DNA from: Rikenellaceae bacterium | Lineage (GTDB): Bacteria > Bacteroidota > Bacteroidia > Bacteroidales > Rikenellaceae | Assembly: GCA_015059735.1 (NCBI GenBank) | Contig: SUZX01000011.1 | Span: 1 to 42,790, forward strand | Direction: 5' to 3' | DNA: 42,790 bases | Shown here: one piece after another, positions 25,742 through 35,302 of the stretch | Layout: every line of letters begins with the position of its first letter | Numbering within the stretch: position 1 is the first letter of the stretch | Notes under the pieces: model-generated | What the model was told of the DNA's origin: nothing | The model's database searches: none | Seen by the model: the letters and a program-made list of their open reading frames with translations, nothing else | Translations under genes and position numbers: made by a program

Positions 25742-28700
25742 ATGAAAAAAACAAAATTTTGGATGTTGTCATGGGCGATCCTATTGGCTGCTGCCGTTGG
25801 ATTTACGGCTTGTGTGGATGACGACGAAGATACGGAAATGCCGTATCTGGAAGTTACACCTACTGCTCTCACCTTTGGTGAAGACGGTGTTGCGTTGAAT
25901 GGAAACACTATCAACATTAATACTAATCGAGCTTGGAATATTACACTTTTGGCTGCTGATGGTGATACTGTCGATCCGGCCGAATGGATTACTCTCTCCA
26001 AATATGAGGGGGGGGGGAATTCTACCGTTCTTGTTGATGTTCAGGCAGGTACAGTTGCATCTGCTACTGCAAAAATTACCATTTCCAATCAAGCTGGTCC
26101 GCTGAAAACCGCAGTCGTTACAATTACACGTGGTACGGTTGTCCCCGAAACCATCATCTACAACGAAACATTCGGTACCAACTCTCAGGTCGAGAATACC
26201 AATGTTGACCAATATACCGATTGGACCAAGTCGGGTACCGGTGCCGCTACGGTAGAATATGTTGCTACCAATGCTTCGGTTCGTAAATCAAGCCCCAACA
26301 CCGCATCGAGCTATAACGGTGCCTCGGGTGCTCCTATCCTCTTCTTCGGTGCTGCTCCTGCCACCTTTACCGTGAAAAATATCACGCTCACCGCCGAGCA
26401 AACCAATCTGAAACTTACTTTCGGCGGACAGCAGACCATTACATACCAACAGGATTACACTTGGTCGAACGATAATATGCTTGTGGCTTTGAGTGCCGAT
26501 GGTAATACTTGGACTAACCTCGAATACACCAAAAACAACGGCGATGTAGAGAAACCCAACTGGATTCTTGCCACCGCTAACTTTACACTTAAAGAGGCCA
26601 CTTCGAGCCTTTACATCCGCTTTACGACCGCTAATCTTTCGTCGAATATCCGTATTGATGACATTACGTTGGCTACCGGTAACGGCGGTCAGGTAATCGA
26701 CCTTGCATCCGGTATAGGCGGTGGTGGTCAAGAACCCACCTTGCCGGCTGTAACTTTGCCTACGGAGATTGTAACCTCGTTCTCCGATGTGTTCGATGGC
26801 GTTTCTGCTAACAAAGTAATCTACGAATCCTCTAAATGGAGTTTCTTCTCCAACTCTACCGCATATCCTGCTACTCCGACTGAGGGTTGGATGACCGGTA
26901 TCTTTAATACTACCGATAAATATATCCAAATTGCTCCTTACGGTTCGTCGCTTTCGGAGGTGGTGGCTTATGCCGTGATTACCCCGTTCAACGTGAAGGC
27001 TGCTGCTGATAAAACGCTGAAACTTAAATATACATGGTACTATCAAACTGCCGATGATTCGAAGTTTGAGGTAGTTGTTTCTTCGACAGCAACAAACGAT
27101 AATGCCCGCGATAATGCAACGTGGACTGTGGTGAAAGATCTGACTTTTGCCTCGTCGCAGGCCAAGAATGAGTGGGTGGATGCTTCGATCGATCTCTCCG
27201 CTTATGCCGATGTCGAGAAACTTTATGTTGCTTTGCGTTATACCGGTAAATCCAATACCTATCGTGTCGATGATGTAGAATTCTCGGGCGGAGCTTCTGT
27301 TCCGGCCGTTACTACGGGTGCTACGTCGGATTTGACCGATAAGAGTGTCACACTCGCTGGTTCTTCGCAAAATATTACAGCTGCAACCGAGGTGGGTGTC
27401 GAATATATTGTTTACTCCGATAATATCAATTGGACGGGAGCTACGAAGAAAGCCGCAACTGCGGTTGCAACCTCTTGGACAGTGGCAATTGATGGCTTGA
27501 CTGCCGAGACGAAATATGCCTATCGTGCCTATGCCGTATCTGGTGGTACAACAATTTATGGCGATGTTGCCAATTTCACAACCCAAAGTGTTGCTGTGGC
27601 TACTCCGGTGTCGATTACGATTCCCGAATTGCTTAAAAAGATCACCTCGACAAGTGCCGCTGCCGTTCTTGATGCCAATACTACCTATACTTTCGAAGGT
27701 GTCATTTGTGGTGATCCCAAAGTGAAGAACTGCTCGTTCGGTACACTCTATGTCATGACTCCCGATGCAACAACGGGTGGCAATGCAGTGGTACTGTATA
27801 ACTCGGCATTCTACAACGAGGGTAATTATGCATTGGGCGATGTTGTTACGGTAACCTTGCCGGCCGGTGTTGCCAAAGAGCAATTGCGTTACTCGATTCC
27901 GCAAATTACGGGTATCGGTGTTGAGCATGTGGTGAAAAAATCGTCGGGACATGCTGTAAACCCGATCAAACTTACCTCTGTTTCTGAGATTGCCAACTAT
28001 TATTCGATGCCTGTGACTATCGAGGTTACCACAGCCGAGTCAGATGTTTGGATGACCGGTAATGCCAACTCGACCAAGAACGTCACCGCCGGAGGTGCTG
28101 CGATGGCCATTTATTTCAACAAGCAGGCTTACGAAACCTTTACCAATGTCTCTTATGTGGCAACCACCGCAGAGATTACGGGTATTGCATCGGTATATAG
28201 CGGTACCCAACAAGTTTGCCCGCGTAACTTGGACGATGTGGCCGCATTTGTTCCGACCACTCCGACTATTACGGATCTTACTCCTATTTCGCTGACATGG
28301 ACAAATGCAGAGACCGACGCTAAAACCATCACTATAAGCGGTGTGAACCTCGATGGTGTGACACTGACTCCTGCATTGAGTGGTGAGGGTGCTGAACACT
28401 TCACAGCAACTATTTCGGGCACAACGATTACTGTAACGCCGAAAGAGGCTAATGCAACCACTGCCGATATTACTGCTACGTTGACCGTCTCGGCCGAAGG
28501 AGGTAATAGCAAAACTGCCACGCTGACCCATTCAAAACCGGTAGTGGGTGGAGGAACGGAGAAAACGGTAACATTTGATTTCTCGACCATTACCGAAACA
28601 GGAACAGCTGCCACAACGACGATTGATGCCATTACGCTTACACCTGAAAAGGGCGAAGCCTCGAATGCTCCGGGTACGAATAAGAGTGGTGAGTGGCGTT

Positions 28701-28939
28701 TGTATAAAGCAAGCCGTTTGGTTGTTTCTGGTGCTACGATCACAAAGATTGAGATCACATTTACTTCTACTTCTTATATGGGATGTGATTTCGTGGCAGA
28801 GCCGGGAACTTATACAACGAATGATAAGGTAGGAACTTGGACCGGTAGTGCTTCGAGTGTGACCTTCCAGAACGGAACAACTTCTAGTGAGAACGTTCAG
28901 GCTCGCATGAAGAAGATTGTGGTAACATATGTCGAATAA
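25742..28939 (+). CDS. large BACON-domain surface lipoprotein with tandem adhesion-like domains
   Basis: 1065 residues. The lipoprotein signal ends GFTAC (Cys24) followed by acidic DDDEDTE, which favours surface export. Residues about 35-132 form a BACON domain. Two jelly-roll-like modules follow (NETFGTNSQ start; FSDVFDGVSANKV start), then a fibronectin-like unit (about 520-618, with AETKYAYRAYAVSGG). After that come a DUF5689/OB-fold-like part (TYTFEGVICGDPKVKNC), an Ig-like unit and a C-terminal jelly-roll-like end. No catalytic motif is seen; binding is likely. The DNA coding residues 89-92 holds ten G in a row (26008-26017): loss of one G stops translation near 26105, gain of one stops it within about seven codons. 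A strong terminator follows. Confidence 0.85.
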   Translation: MKKTKFWMLSWAILLAAAVGFTACVDDDEDTEMPYLEVTPTALTFGEDGVALNGNTININTNRAWNITLLAADGDTVDPAEWITLSKYEGGGNSTVLVDVQAGTVASATAKITISNQAGPLKTAVVTITRGTVVPETIIYNETFGTNSQVENTNVDQYTDWTKSGTGAATVEYVATNASVRKSSPNTASSYNGASGAPILFFGAAPATFTVKNITLTAEQTNLKLTFGGQQTITYQQDYTWSNDNMLVALSADGNTWTNLEYTKNNGDVEKPNWILATANFTLKEATSSLYIRFTTANLSSNIRIDDITLATGNGGQVIDLASGIGGGGQEPTLPAVTLPTEIVTSFSDVFDGVSANKVIYESSKWSFFSNSTAYPATPTEGWMTGIFNTTDKYIQIAPYGSSLSEVVAYAVITPFNVKAAADKTLKLKYTWYYQTADDSKFEVVVSSTATNDNARDNATWTVVKDLTFASSQAKNEWVDASIDLSAYADVEKLYVALRYTGKSNTYRVDDVEFSGGASVPAVTTGATSDLTDKSVTLAGSSQNITAATEVGVEYIVYSDNINWTGATKKAATAVATSWTVAIDGLTAETKYAYRAYAVSGGTTIYGDVANFTTQSVAVATPVSITIPELLKKITSTSAAAVLDANTTYTFEGVICGDPKVKNCSFGTLYVMTPDATTGGNAVVLYNSAFYNEGNYALGDVVTVTLPAGVAKEQLRYSIPQITGIGVEHVVKKSSGHAVNPIKLTSVSEIANYYSMPVTIEVTTAESDVWMTGNANSTKNVTAGGAAMAIYFNKQAYETFTNVSYVATTAEITGIASVYSGTQQVCPRNLDDVAAFVPTTPTITDLTPISLTWTNAETDAKTITISGVNLDGVTLTPALSGEGAEHFTATISGTTITVTPKEANATTADITATLTVSAEGGNSKTATLTHSKPVVGGGTEKTVTFDFSTITETGTAATTTIDAITLTPEKGEASNAPGTNKSGEWRLYKASRLVVSGATITKIEITFTSTSYMGCDFVAEPGTYTTNDKVGTWTGSASSVTFQNGTTSSENVQARMKKIVVTYVE
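26008..26017 (+). repeat. G10 tract inside the BACON lipoprotein gene
   Basis: Ten consecutive G encode the end of Glu89 and Gly90-92, far longer than any other G run in the coding DNA of this window. Both off-by-one lengths truncate the protein soon afterwards, the classic layout of a phase-variable contingency tract. Confidence 0.85.
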
Positions 28940-28947
28940 CTAATCTC

Positions 28948-28995
28948 TTTTCAAATCCCTTCTGCGGCAAAACTGCCGTAGAAGGGGTTTGAAAA
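28948..28995 (+). terminator. long hairpin between the BACON lipoprotein and nuclease genes
   Basis: A stem of about 22 bp, running from TTTTCAAATCCC (28948) through CGGCA to its partner TGCCG...TTTGAAAA (28974-28995), with a few G-T pairs and a 4-nt loop. It lies 8 nt past the stop. The T-run is weak (next is CTTGAAATTC), so partial read-through into the nuclease genes is possible. Confidence 0.75.
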
Positions 28996-29027
28996 CTTGA
29001 AATTCTTATACTTTTTTGATCTTCGGA

Positions 29028-30263
29028 ATGATAACTATCCGTAAATATTTTGCGAGAACGACCAACATCCTCCTTGTAGCTGTGATGAGCATAACCGCCA
29101 CTCTTTTCACAAGTTGCAGCAACGATAATGATGGTGGCAGCAATGGCGGATTCTCCGCCAATACTGCCGATTGGAAGATCTCCTCGACAGTGCGTCCGAC
29201 ATCGACTGCTTCGACCTTGTTACTCAACGGAAAGGAGGGAACTTCGTGGTATGCGTCGATTGGCGAAGGAGCTTCGTGGTGTTCGTTCAAGTATAACGAC
29301 TTTTCGGGGAATTATACCTCCACCGAGGGGGTTTTGCAGGGTGAACTCAATACGTTGCATGTCTATTATAAGCCCAATACCGGTTCTGAGCAGCGTACTG
29401 CCGAATTGAAATTCAACTATGCTGGCGAAGAGGAGCAAACCTTTACACTGACCCAATACGGAGCCGATCAGAGCAATCTGCCGGTCTTCGGACATTGGGC
29501 CGAACTCCCGATAATGAAAACCGATGACTCATACATTTATGCTACCCATTCGGCCATGATCAACAACAAAAGCTACCGCAACTATTCGCTTTGCTACGAC
29601 AAGAAAAACAAAGCGGCTCTTTGGGTGGCTTATCCGTTGCATGCCGTATATTTGGGTGGAGTGGGTCGTACCGATGCATGGGCTTTTGACCCTTCGCCCG
29701 ATATCTCCGAAGATATCCAACCCGACTGCGTTCGACGTTCCTATGGTGGCAACTACGATCGTGGCCATCAGTTGCCTTCGGCTGATCGATTGGCAACCAG
29801 TGAATTGAATGCACAAACATTCTACATGACCAATATGTCGCCGCAGCTCAATCGCCTCAATCAGGACATGTGGGCCAAACTCGAATCCAAGGTGCGTGCC
29901 AACCGCTGCTCCGATACGCTCTATGTCGTGACGGGAGCTTGGTTTGGAACCAATCCGAGTACGACAACCGATGGTGCAGGAAATACGGTCTCTATTCCGA
30001 AAAACTATTTCAAGGTACTTCTTCGCACCCGCAATGGCAATACGGGAAAAGCCGTTTCGACATTGTCTGCCAAAGAGTTGATGGCCATTGGCTTTTGGGT
30101 CGATCATAAGAGCTATGGTAATATCGAGCCTCCGACATCGATCTGTACAACCGTAGCAGACATCGAGAGTAAAACAGGTTTCAAATTCTTCTCTACGTTG
30201 AGCGATGAAGTTGCTGCGGAGGTAAAACAGCAGAACAATCCCTCGCTGTGGGGTGTAAATTAA
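29028..30263 (+). CDS. DNA/RNA non-specific endonuclease lipoprotein with BACON domain
   Basis: 411 residues. The lipoprotein signal ends LFTSC (Cys30). A BACON-like domain follows at about 44-135 (ending EQTFTLTQYG), then a NUC1 (PF01223) nuclease domain. Its catalytic DRGH motif is D244-R-G-H247 (NYDRGHQLPSADR), followed by TFYMTNMSPQLNRLNQDMW, which supplies the magnesium-binding asparagine. Such enzymes cut both DNA and RNA without sequence preference; here on the cell surface or in the periplasm. The ATG at 29028 is preferred over a TTG four codons upstream. The endonuclease/exonuclease/phosphatase gene follows after 10 bp. Confidence 0.92.
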   Translation: MITIRKYFARTTNILLVAVMSITATLFTSCSNDNDGGSNGGFSANTADWKISSTVRPTSTASTLLLNGKEGTSWYASIGEGASWCSFKYNDFSGNYTSTEGVLQGELNTLHVYYKPNTGSEQRTAELKFNYAGEEEQTFTLTQYGADQSNLPVFGHWAELPIMKTDDSYIYATHSAMINNKSYRNYSLCYDKKNKAALWVAYPLHAVYLGGVGRTDAWAFDPSPDISEDIQPDCVRRSYGGNYDRGHQLPSADRLATSELNAQTFYMTNMSPQLNRLNQDMWAKLESKVRANRCSDTLYVVTGAWFGTNPSTTTDGAGNTVSIPKNYFKVLLRTRNGNTGKAVSTLSAKELMAIGFWVDHKSYGNIEPPTSICTTVADIESKTGFKFFSTLSDEVAAEVKQQNNPSLWGVN

Positions 30264-30273
30264 GCGATTAACA

Positions 30274-31311
30274 ATGAAAAAACGACTTTTCCTAACCTTG
30301 CTGCCGGCCTTTGTGATGGTTGTTGCCTGTTTCGCACAGAAGCCCTGCAAAGTGATGTTCTACAATATCGAGAACTTCTTCGACACGATCCGTGACCCAC
30401 AGATCTATGATCAAGAGTTTACTCCCGAGGGGCCTAAGGCGTGGAACTCGGCCAAATATTATAAGAAACTGGCCAATATCGAGCGCGTGTTGTTCGGTAT
30501 TGCGGCTGTGGATAAAAACTATCCTGCGGTGATCGGTGTCTCGGAGGTTGAAAACCGCAATGTGCTTGAAGATATTGTTGCAACGCCGAAATTGGCTCCC
30601 GCCAACTACCGCATTGTGCATTACGATTCGCCGGAGGCACGTGGGGTCGATGTGGCGTTTTTTTACCGCCCGGATATTTTCAAATTGGAAGGTAGTTTCC
30701 CTGTAAAGACCGTCGTTCCGACGTTGCCCAATTTCCGTACTCGTGATATTTTGACCATGTGGGGTAAAATCGAGGGTGAACCCTTCTTCTTCATGGTGGC
30801 TCACTGGCCCTCGCGTTTGGGAGGCAAAGAAGCCTCGGCGTTCAAGCGTATGGCGGTTGGCCGTCAGATGCGTAGCATTGCCGATTCGGTGTTGCGACTC
30901 AATCCTGCAACTAAGATTGTGGCAATGGGTGATTTCAACGATGATCCACGCGATGAGAGTATCGCTGAATGTTTGGGTGCACGTTTGAAAATGAAAGAGT
31001 TGAAAAAGGGTGATTTCTACAACCCCTTTGCCGAGATGCACAAAGCGGGATTGGGAACTTTGGCCTATGGTGATGCGTGGAATCTCTTTGATAATATTGT
31101 GGTGACCGAGAATTTGGCAACTGGATCAAGCGGATCGCTCCGGTTGCAGAAAGCTACGGGATCGAAATATTATGGCAATATCTTCAAGCAACACTATATG
31201 TTGCAAAAAGAGGGGCAATACAAGGGGTATCCGTTGCGCACCTATGTAGGAAACAATTTTCAAGGAGGGTTTAGTGACCACTTTCCGGTGTATATCTATT
31301 TTGCTAAATAA
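30274..31311 (+). CDS. exported endonuclease/exonuclease/phosphatase (EEP) family nuclease
   Basis: 345 residues with a signal peptide (MKKRLFLTLLPAFVMVVACFAQ). EEP motifs in order are FYNIENFFDT (about 28-37), ISEVENRN-type GVSEVENRNVLED (metal-binding Glu), VAHWPSRLGG, GDFNDDPRDES (catalytic Asp and Asn) and the terminal SDHFPVYIYF with the general-base His. Most likely a secreted DNase or nucleotide phosphodiesterase working with the preceding NUC1 enzyme. It sits 14 bp before the TonB-dependent receptor gene, in one operon. Confidence 0.9.
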   Translation: MKKRLFLTLLPAFVMVVACFAQKPCKVMFYNIENFFDTIRDPQIYDQEFTPEGPKAWNSAKYYKKLANIERVLFGIAAVDKNYPAVIGVSEVENRNVLEDIVATPKLAPANYRIVHYDSPEARGVDVAFFYRPDIFKLEGSFPVKTVVPTLPNFRTRDILTMWGKIEGEPFFFMVAHWPSRLGGKEASAFKRMAVGRQMRSIADSVLRLNPATKIVAMGDFNDDPRDESIAECLGARLKMKELKKGDFYNPFAEMHKAGLGTLAYGDAWNLFDNIVVTENLATGSSGSLRLQKATGSKYYGNIFKQHYMLQKEGQYKGYPLRTYVGNNFQGGFSDHFPVYIYFAK

Positions 31312-31325
31312 TTACTTAAATAATC

Positions 31326-34082
31326 ATGAAAAAAAGTTTACTGTTTTTGTTGCTGTCCCTGATGTCGGTTGCTGTCTATGCGCAGTCAGGCGGTATCAAG
31401 GGTAAAGTTGTTTCGCGTCAGGATCGCTCCGCGCTCGGCAATGTGAAAGTAGTGCTGACCCCGGGAGAGACTCGAACCACGACAAACTCCGATGGTAGTT
31501 TTACCTATGAGAATGTTCCTTACGGCGAGTATATGTTGCGTTTCGAAACCCCCGATTTCGAGCCGTTGGATATCGCCGTGCGCATTAATCGTACGGGAGT
31601 AAAGGAGATTCCGGCTGTTGTGATGATTCCTTCTGCCATCCAAACTCCTACCCTCGACGATTCTATCTTTGCCGAGTTTGACACCGAAACAGCCAATGAT
31701 GCGCAGGCACTGCCCTCGTCGCTTTCAGCATCGAGAGATGTCTTTAACAACATTGCTTCGTATCAATTCAGCGAGATGCGTTTCAATGTGCGCGGTTATG
31801 ATTCGCAGTACCAAGATATTTACATGAATGGTATCCAACTCAACGATGCTATCACAGGTTACTCACCGTGGTCGCTTTGGAGCGGTTTGAACGATGCTAC
31901 GCGCAATCAAGAGATCACTTCGGGACTGAATACTTCTGAAGTCGGTTTGGGAGGTATTGGAGGTATAACCAATATTGTTACATTGCCATCACAGATGCGT
32001 AAAGGATTGCGTGCCAGCTTGGTAAATGGAAACAGCTCGTATCGTTTCCGCGCAATGGTAACCTATGCTTCGGGTTTGCAGGATAACGGTTGGTCGTATG
32101 CTTTCTCGCTTTCGACTCGTCAGGGTGGTAACTCCTATATTCATGGTGTTTATTATAACGCTTATGGTTATTTCGCTGCCGTTGAGAAGAAGTTCAACGC
32201 TCGCCATCGTTTGGCCTTATCCATATTGGGAGCTCCCACTGAGCGCGGTGTACAACAGGCATCGACACAGGAGGTTTACGATCTAATTGGCAACAACTAC
32301 TACAACCCCAATTGGGGCTGGCAGGCCGGAGATCGTCGCAATGCCCGTGTGCGCGACTACCACGAACCGATCATCATGCTGAATTATAAATTCGACATAT
32401 CTGAGCGTACAAAACTCGATGTCGCCACCTCGATACGTTTTGGTAGCAATGGTTATTCGGCACTCACTTGGTATGGTGGCCCCGATCCGCGTCCTGACTA
32501 CTATCGTTATCTGCCGAGCTACTACGAGTCTAAGAAGAACTATACGCAGGCTGCATGGGCTTACGAGGCATGGCGTTCGAACTATAACAATACGCGCCAT
32601 ATCCATTGGGACAACCTCTACAATATTAATTACAATGGCGAGGAGAATAAACTATACGGTGCCGGTCATCGTTCGCTCAACATGATCGAAGAGCGTCACA
32701 CCGATCAACTCGATTGGAATTTCTATGCCCAATTCTCGCACCTCTTTCGCAATAATTCGAAACTCTTTGGCGGCGTGAATTTGCGTCGTAACCGTACCGA
32801 ATATTACAGCGAAGTAAAAGACCTGTTGGGCGGTAATTATTGGGTCGATGTCGATAAATTCTCCGAACGCGATCTCCCGGGTGATGCCGCAGCTTACCAG
32901 AATGATCTCGACTATTATATGTATCATGGCCACGCTCGCGCAGTAAAAGAGGGCGATAAATACGGCTATGATTACTATGCCAATGTGGTTGTGGCTCGCG
33001 CTTGGTTGCAATATAACATCGCATTTGGCAGTTTCGATATGACATTGGGCGCCGAAGCCGGTCATTCGTCGTTGTGGCGTCATGGTGTTTGGCGTAAAGG
33101 TCTCTTTGCTGATAATTCGAAAGGTGATTCTGAAACACAAAACTATTGGACTTATCGTTTGAAAGGCAATTTTGCTTATAAATTCGATGCTGTTCATTCG
33201 GTTGCGGCCAATATTGTCTATATGCAGGATGCACCTCATTTCCAGTCGGCTTTCATCTCGCCGCGTACCCGCAACTCGGCCACCCCAGGGGTAGCTGCCG
33301 AGAAGATTTTCGGTGTCGATCTCTCCTATAACCTGCGTTTGGGAGATATTAAGGCCCGCATTTCGGGATACTATACGAAGATCAAAGACCAAACAAAGGT
33401 GATCTCCTATTATGACGATGTATCCAATACGTTCGATAACTTCGCCATGAGCGGCATTGATAAACGTTTCTTCGGTTTGGAGGTTGCAACGTCGATTCCT
33501 CTGTATCGCGGGTTGTCGTTGAACGGAGCTATCAGCTGGGGACAATATACTTACGACTCGAATCCCAACTATACACTGCTGCGTGATAACAGCGGTGCAA
33601 TCGAATCGCAGGGTAAAGTCTATTGGAAGAACTTCCGCGTGGAGAGTACTCCGCAAACGGCTATCAATGTCGGCCTCTCGTATCGTAGCAAGAACAACAT
33701 CTTCCTTTCGGCCGACTTCAACTATTACAACAACATGTATCTCTCAATGAGTCCGATCTATCGCACCGATTATGTGCTGACATCAAGTATGACCGATGAG
33801 GAGATCCGTAACTTACGTCGGCAAGAGAAATTCGACTCTTCTTATACACTCAACGCCAGCATCGGCAAAAATTGGTATATCCACCGCAAATATACGTTGG
33901 GTTTCAGTTTGCAGATCGACAATATTCTCAATGATCAGAATATCAAAACCGGCGGTTATGAGCAAACTCGTTTGCAAGAACTTACCGATGATCGTGCTGT
34001 GAAAGGCTACGAGGCTTTCGACTCCAAGTATTTCTACATGTTTGGAACTACTTATTACTTGAATCTCTATTTCCGTTTCTAA
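31326..34082 (+). CDS. TonB-dependent outer-membrane receptor with carboxypeptidase-regulatory-like domain
   Basis: 918 residues. Signal peptide (MKKSLLFLLLSLMSVAVYAQ), then a CarboxypepD_reg-like beta-sandwich (about 23-106, GGIKGKVVSRQDRSALGNVKVV). A plug domain follows with FNVRGYDSQYQDIYMNGIQLND and GLGGIGGITNIVTLPS, then a long beta-barrel ending LNLYFRF with a terminal Phe, as expected for insertion by the BAM complex. It imports a ligand using the proton-motive force via TonB. No SusD-like partner is present; instead a DUF5689 lipoprotein follows after 20 bp. Nuclease neighbours suggest nucleic-acid breakdown products as cargo. Confidence 0.92.
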   Translation: MKKSLLFLLLSLMSVAVYAQSGGIKGKVVSRQDRSALGNVKVVLTPGETRTTTNSDGSFTYENVPYGEYMLRFETPDFEPLDIAVRINRTGVKEIPAVVMIPSAIQTPTLDDSIFAEFDTETANDAQALPSSLSASRDVFNNIASYQFSEMRFNVRGYDSQYQDIYMNGIQLNDAITGYSPWSLWSGLNDATRNQEITSGLNTSEVGLGGIGGITNIVTLPSQMRKGLRASLVNGNSSYRFRAMVTYASGLQDNGWSYAFSLSTRQGGNSYIHGVYYNAYGYFAAVEKKFNARHRLALSILGAPTERGVQQASTQEVYDLIGNNYYNPNWGWQAGDRRNARVRDYHEPIIMLNYKFDISERTKLDVATSIRFGSNGYSALTWYGGPDPRPDYYRYLPSYYESKKNYTQAAWAYEAWRSNYNNTRHIHWDNLYNINYNGEENKLYGAGHRSLNMIEERHTDQLDWNFYAQFSHLFRNNSKLFGGVNLRRNRTEYYSEVKDLLGGNYWVDVDKFSERDLPGDAAAYQNDLDYYMYHGHARAVKEGDKYGYDYYANVVVARAWLQYNIAFGSFDMTLGAEAGHSSLWRHGVWRKGLFADNSKGDSETQNYWTYRLKGNFAYKFDAVHSVAANIVYMQDAPHFQSAFISPRTRNSATPGVAAEKIFGVDLSYNLRLGDIKARISGYYTKIKDQTKVISYYDDVSNTFDNFAMSGIDKRFFGLEVATSIPLYRGLSLNGAISWGQYTYDSNPNYTLLRDNSGAIESQGKVYWKNFRVESTPQTAINVGLSYRSKNNIFLSADFNYYNNMYLSMSPIYRTDYVLTSSMTDEEIRNLRRQEKFDSSYTLNASIGKNWYIHRKYTLGFSLQIDNILNDQNIKTGGYEQTRLQELTDDRAVKGYEAFDSKYFYMFGTTYYLNLYFRF

Positions 34083-34102
34083 CGACTTAAAAACAGAAAA
34101 CG

Positions 34103-35137
34103 ATGAAAAAATTATTGAATATATTGGTTGTTGCACTTGCCGGAGGAGTTTTCTTTACGGGATGTTACAATGATTTCGAAAATCCTGCCCCCAACAAAAT
34201 CTATACGCGGGATGATTTCGGCGATCGAATCATCTCGATCAAGGATTTCAAACAACTGTTCTACGATGTTTATGGCAACGGAGCCGGCAGTTTGGCTCAA
34301 ACGCTGGTTATCGAAGACGATTATGTGATTTGCGGTAAGGTTATTTCGAGCGACAAGGCTGGCAATGTCTATAAGTCGGTTCATATCTACGACGAAACCT
34401 CCGAGTCGGCCATCGAACTCAAACTGATGGTCAGCAACTATGTCTATTATCACCCGGGACAGACGATCTTTGTTGAAACCAAAGGTTTGGCCATCGGTTG
34501 TTATCGTTACATGTTGAGTGTCGGTACACCGCCTTCGGAGACCGAGATTGCCAAAGGGTATGCTAATGGTAATATCGAATTGCCGCTTATGCGCGATCAG
34601 CATATCAAAATGGGCGAAATGGGAGAATTGACTGCTGCCGATACGTTGGTTGTCACGCCAAAAAACTATAAAACGACTCTTACCGATGCTGCTTTGGGAC
34701 GTTTGATCCGCTTTGAGGGGTTGACCTATAAGACCGGAGAATACGATGGCGATACCTATCCCAGTTACTTGGAGCAGACCTATCCGGATAACTCCACCGA
34801 AGCCGTTTATGTGACGAAGTTCTATAAAGATCAGAATCTTCCAGATACCTACGCTTACAACTATAACAACGAGCGTTATTATGGCTCTTCGTTGTTCACT
34901 TATAACAAAACAACCGACCCAACCACCGGAACTTCGGGCAATTATATCGTTCGTGTGAGCGGTTACTCCAATTTTGCGTTGGATGAATTGCCTGCAAATG
35001 GTGCTACGGGAGATATTACGGCTCTCTATACCAAATACTCTTCAAAGACGGGAGGCTATATCAAATACCAATTGTTACTCAACAATGGTAGTGATGTCAA
35101 ATTTCCCGATGCCACTTCGAATACTTCGGGAGAGTAG
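34103..35137 (+). CDS. DUF5689 lipoprotein
   Basis: 344 residues. The lipoprotein signal ends FFTGC (Cys21). The main body (about 40-200, with SISDFKQLFYD-like SIKDFKQLFYDVYG, then VIEDDYVICGKVISSDKAGNVYKSVHIYDETS) is the OB-fold-like DUF5689 module, related in pattern to nucleic-acid- or sugar-binding surface proteins of Bacteroidota. It is probably the surface-exposed partner of the TonB receptor just upstream, in place of SusD. Last gene of the nuclease/transport operon; a terminator follows 23 nt later. Confidence 0.85.
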   Translation: MKKLLNILVVALAGGVFFTGCYNDFENPAPNKIYTRDDFGDRIISIKDFKQLFYDVYGNGAGSLAQTLVIEDDYVICGKVISSDKAGNVYKSVHIYDETSESAIELKLMVSNYVYYHPGQTIFVETKGLAIGCYRYMLSVGTPPSETEIAKGYANGNIELPLMRDQHIKMGEMGELTAADTLVVTPKNYKTTLTDAALGRLIRFEGLTYKTGEYDGDTYPSYLEQTYPDNSTEAVYVTKFYKDQNLPDTYAYNYNNERYYGSSLFTYNKTTDPTTGTSGNYIVRVSGYSNFALDELPANGATGDITALYTKYSSKTGGYIKYQLLLNNGSDVKFPDATSNTSGE

Positions 35138-35160
35138 CACTCGTTCGATAATCTGTTTGG

Positions 35161-35196
35161 CAACTCGCTCCATATCGATTGGGGCGAGTTGTTGTT
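35161..35196 (+). terminator. terminator after the DUF5689 gene
   Basis: 11-bp stem CAACTCGCTCC (35161-35171) with GGGGCGAGTTG (35181-35191), one G-T pair, then TTGTTTGC. Confidence 0.75.
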
Positions 35197-35270
35197 TGCA
35201 TAGAGCTTGGGATTTGCAAAATAATTTTCATTTCTTGCAGGTTACTCTTTAATTCTTAACGGGAAATGTC

Positions 35271-35278
35271 TATCTTTG
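35271..35278 (+). promoter_or_regulatory. -7 box for ffh
   Basis: TATCTTTG (TAnnTTTG), 24 nt before the ffh ATG at 35303. It excludes the longer reading that would start at 35276. Confidence 0.7.
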
Positions 35279-35302
35279 CGCTCGGAAAATAACCGACATG
35301 CC

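Noticed and set aside
26288..27952. A 554-codon open frame on the minus strand inside the BACON lipoprotein gene
   Set aside because: It is antisense to a well-supported gene, is rich in Arg, His, Cys and Ile as expected from codon shadowing, and has no recognisable domain.
32652..33656. A 334-codon minus-strand frame inside the TonB receptor gene
   Set aside because: Shadow of the receptor coding sequence; composition not protein-like and no promoter.
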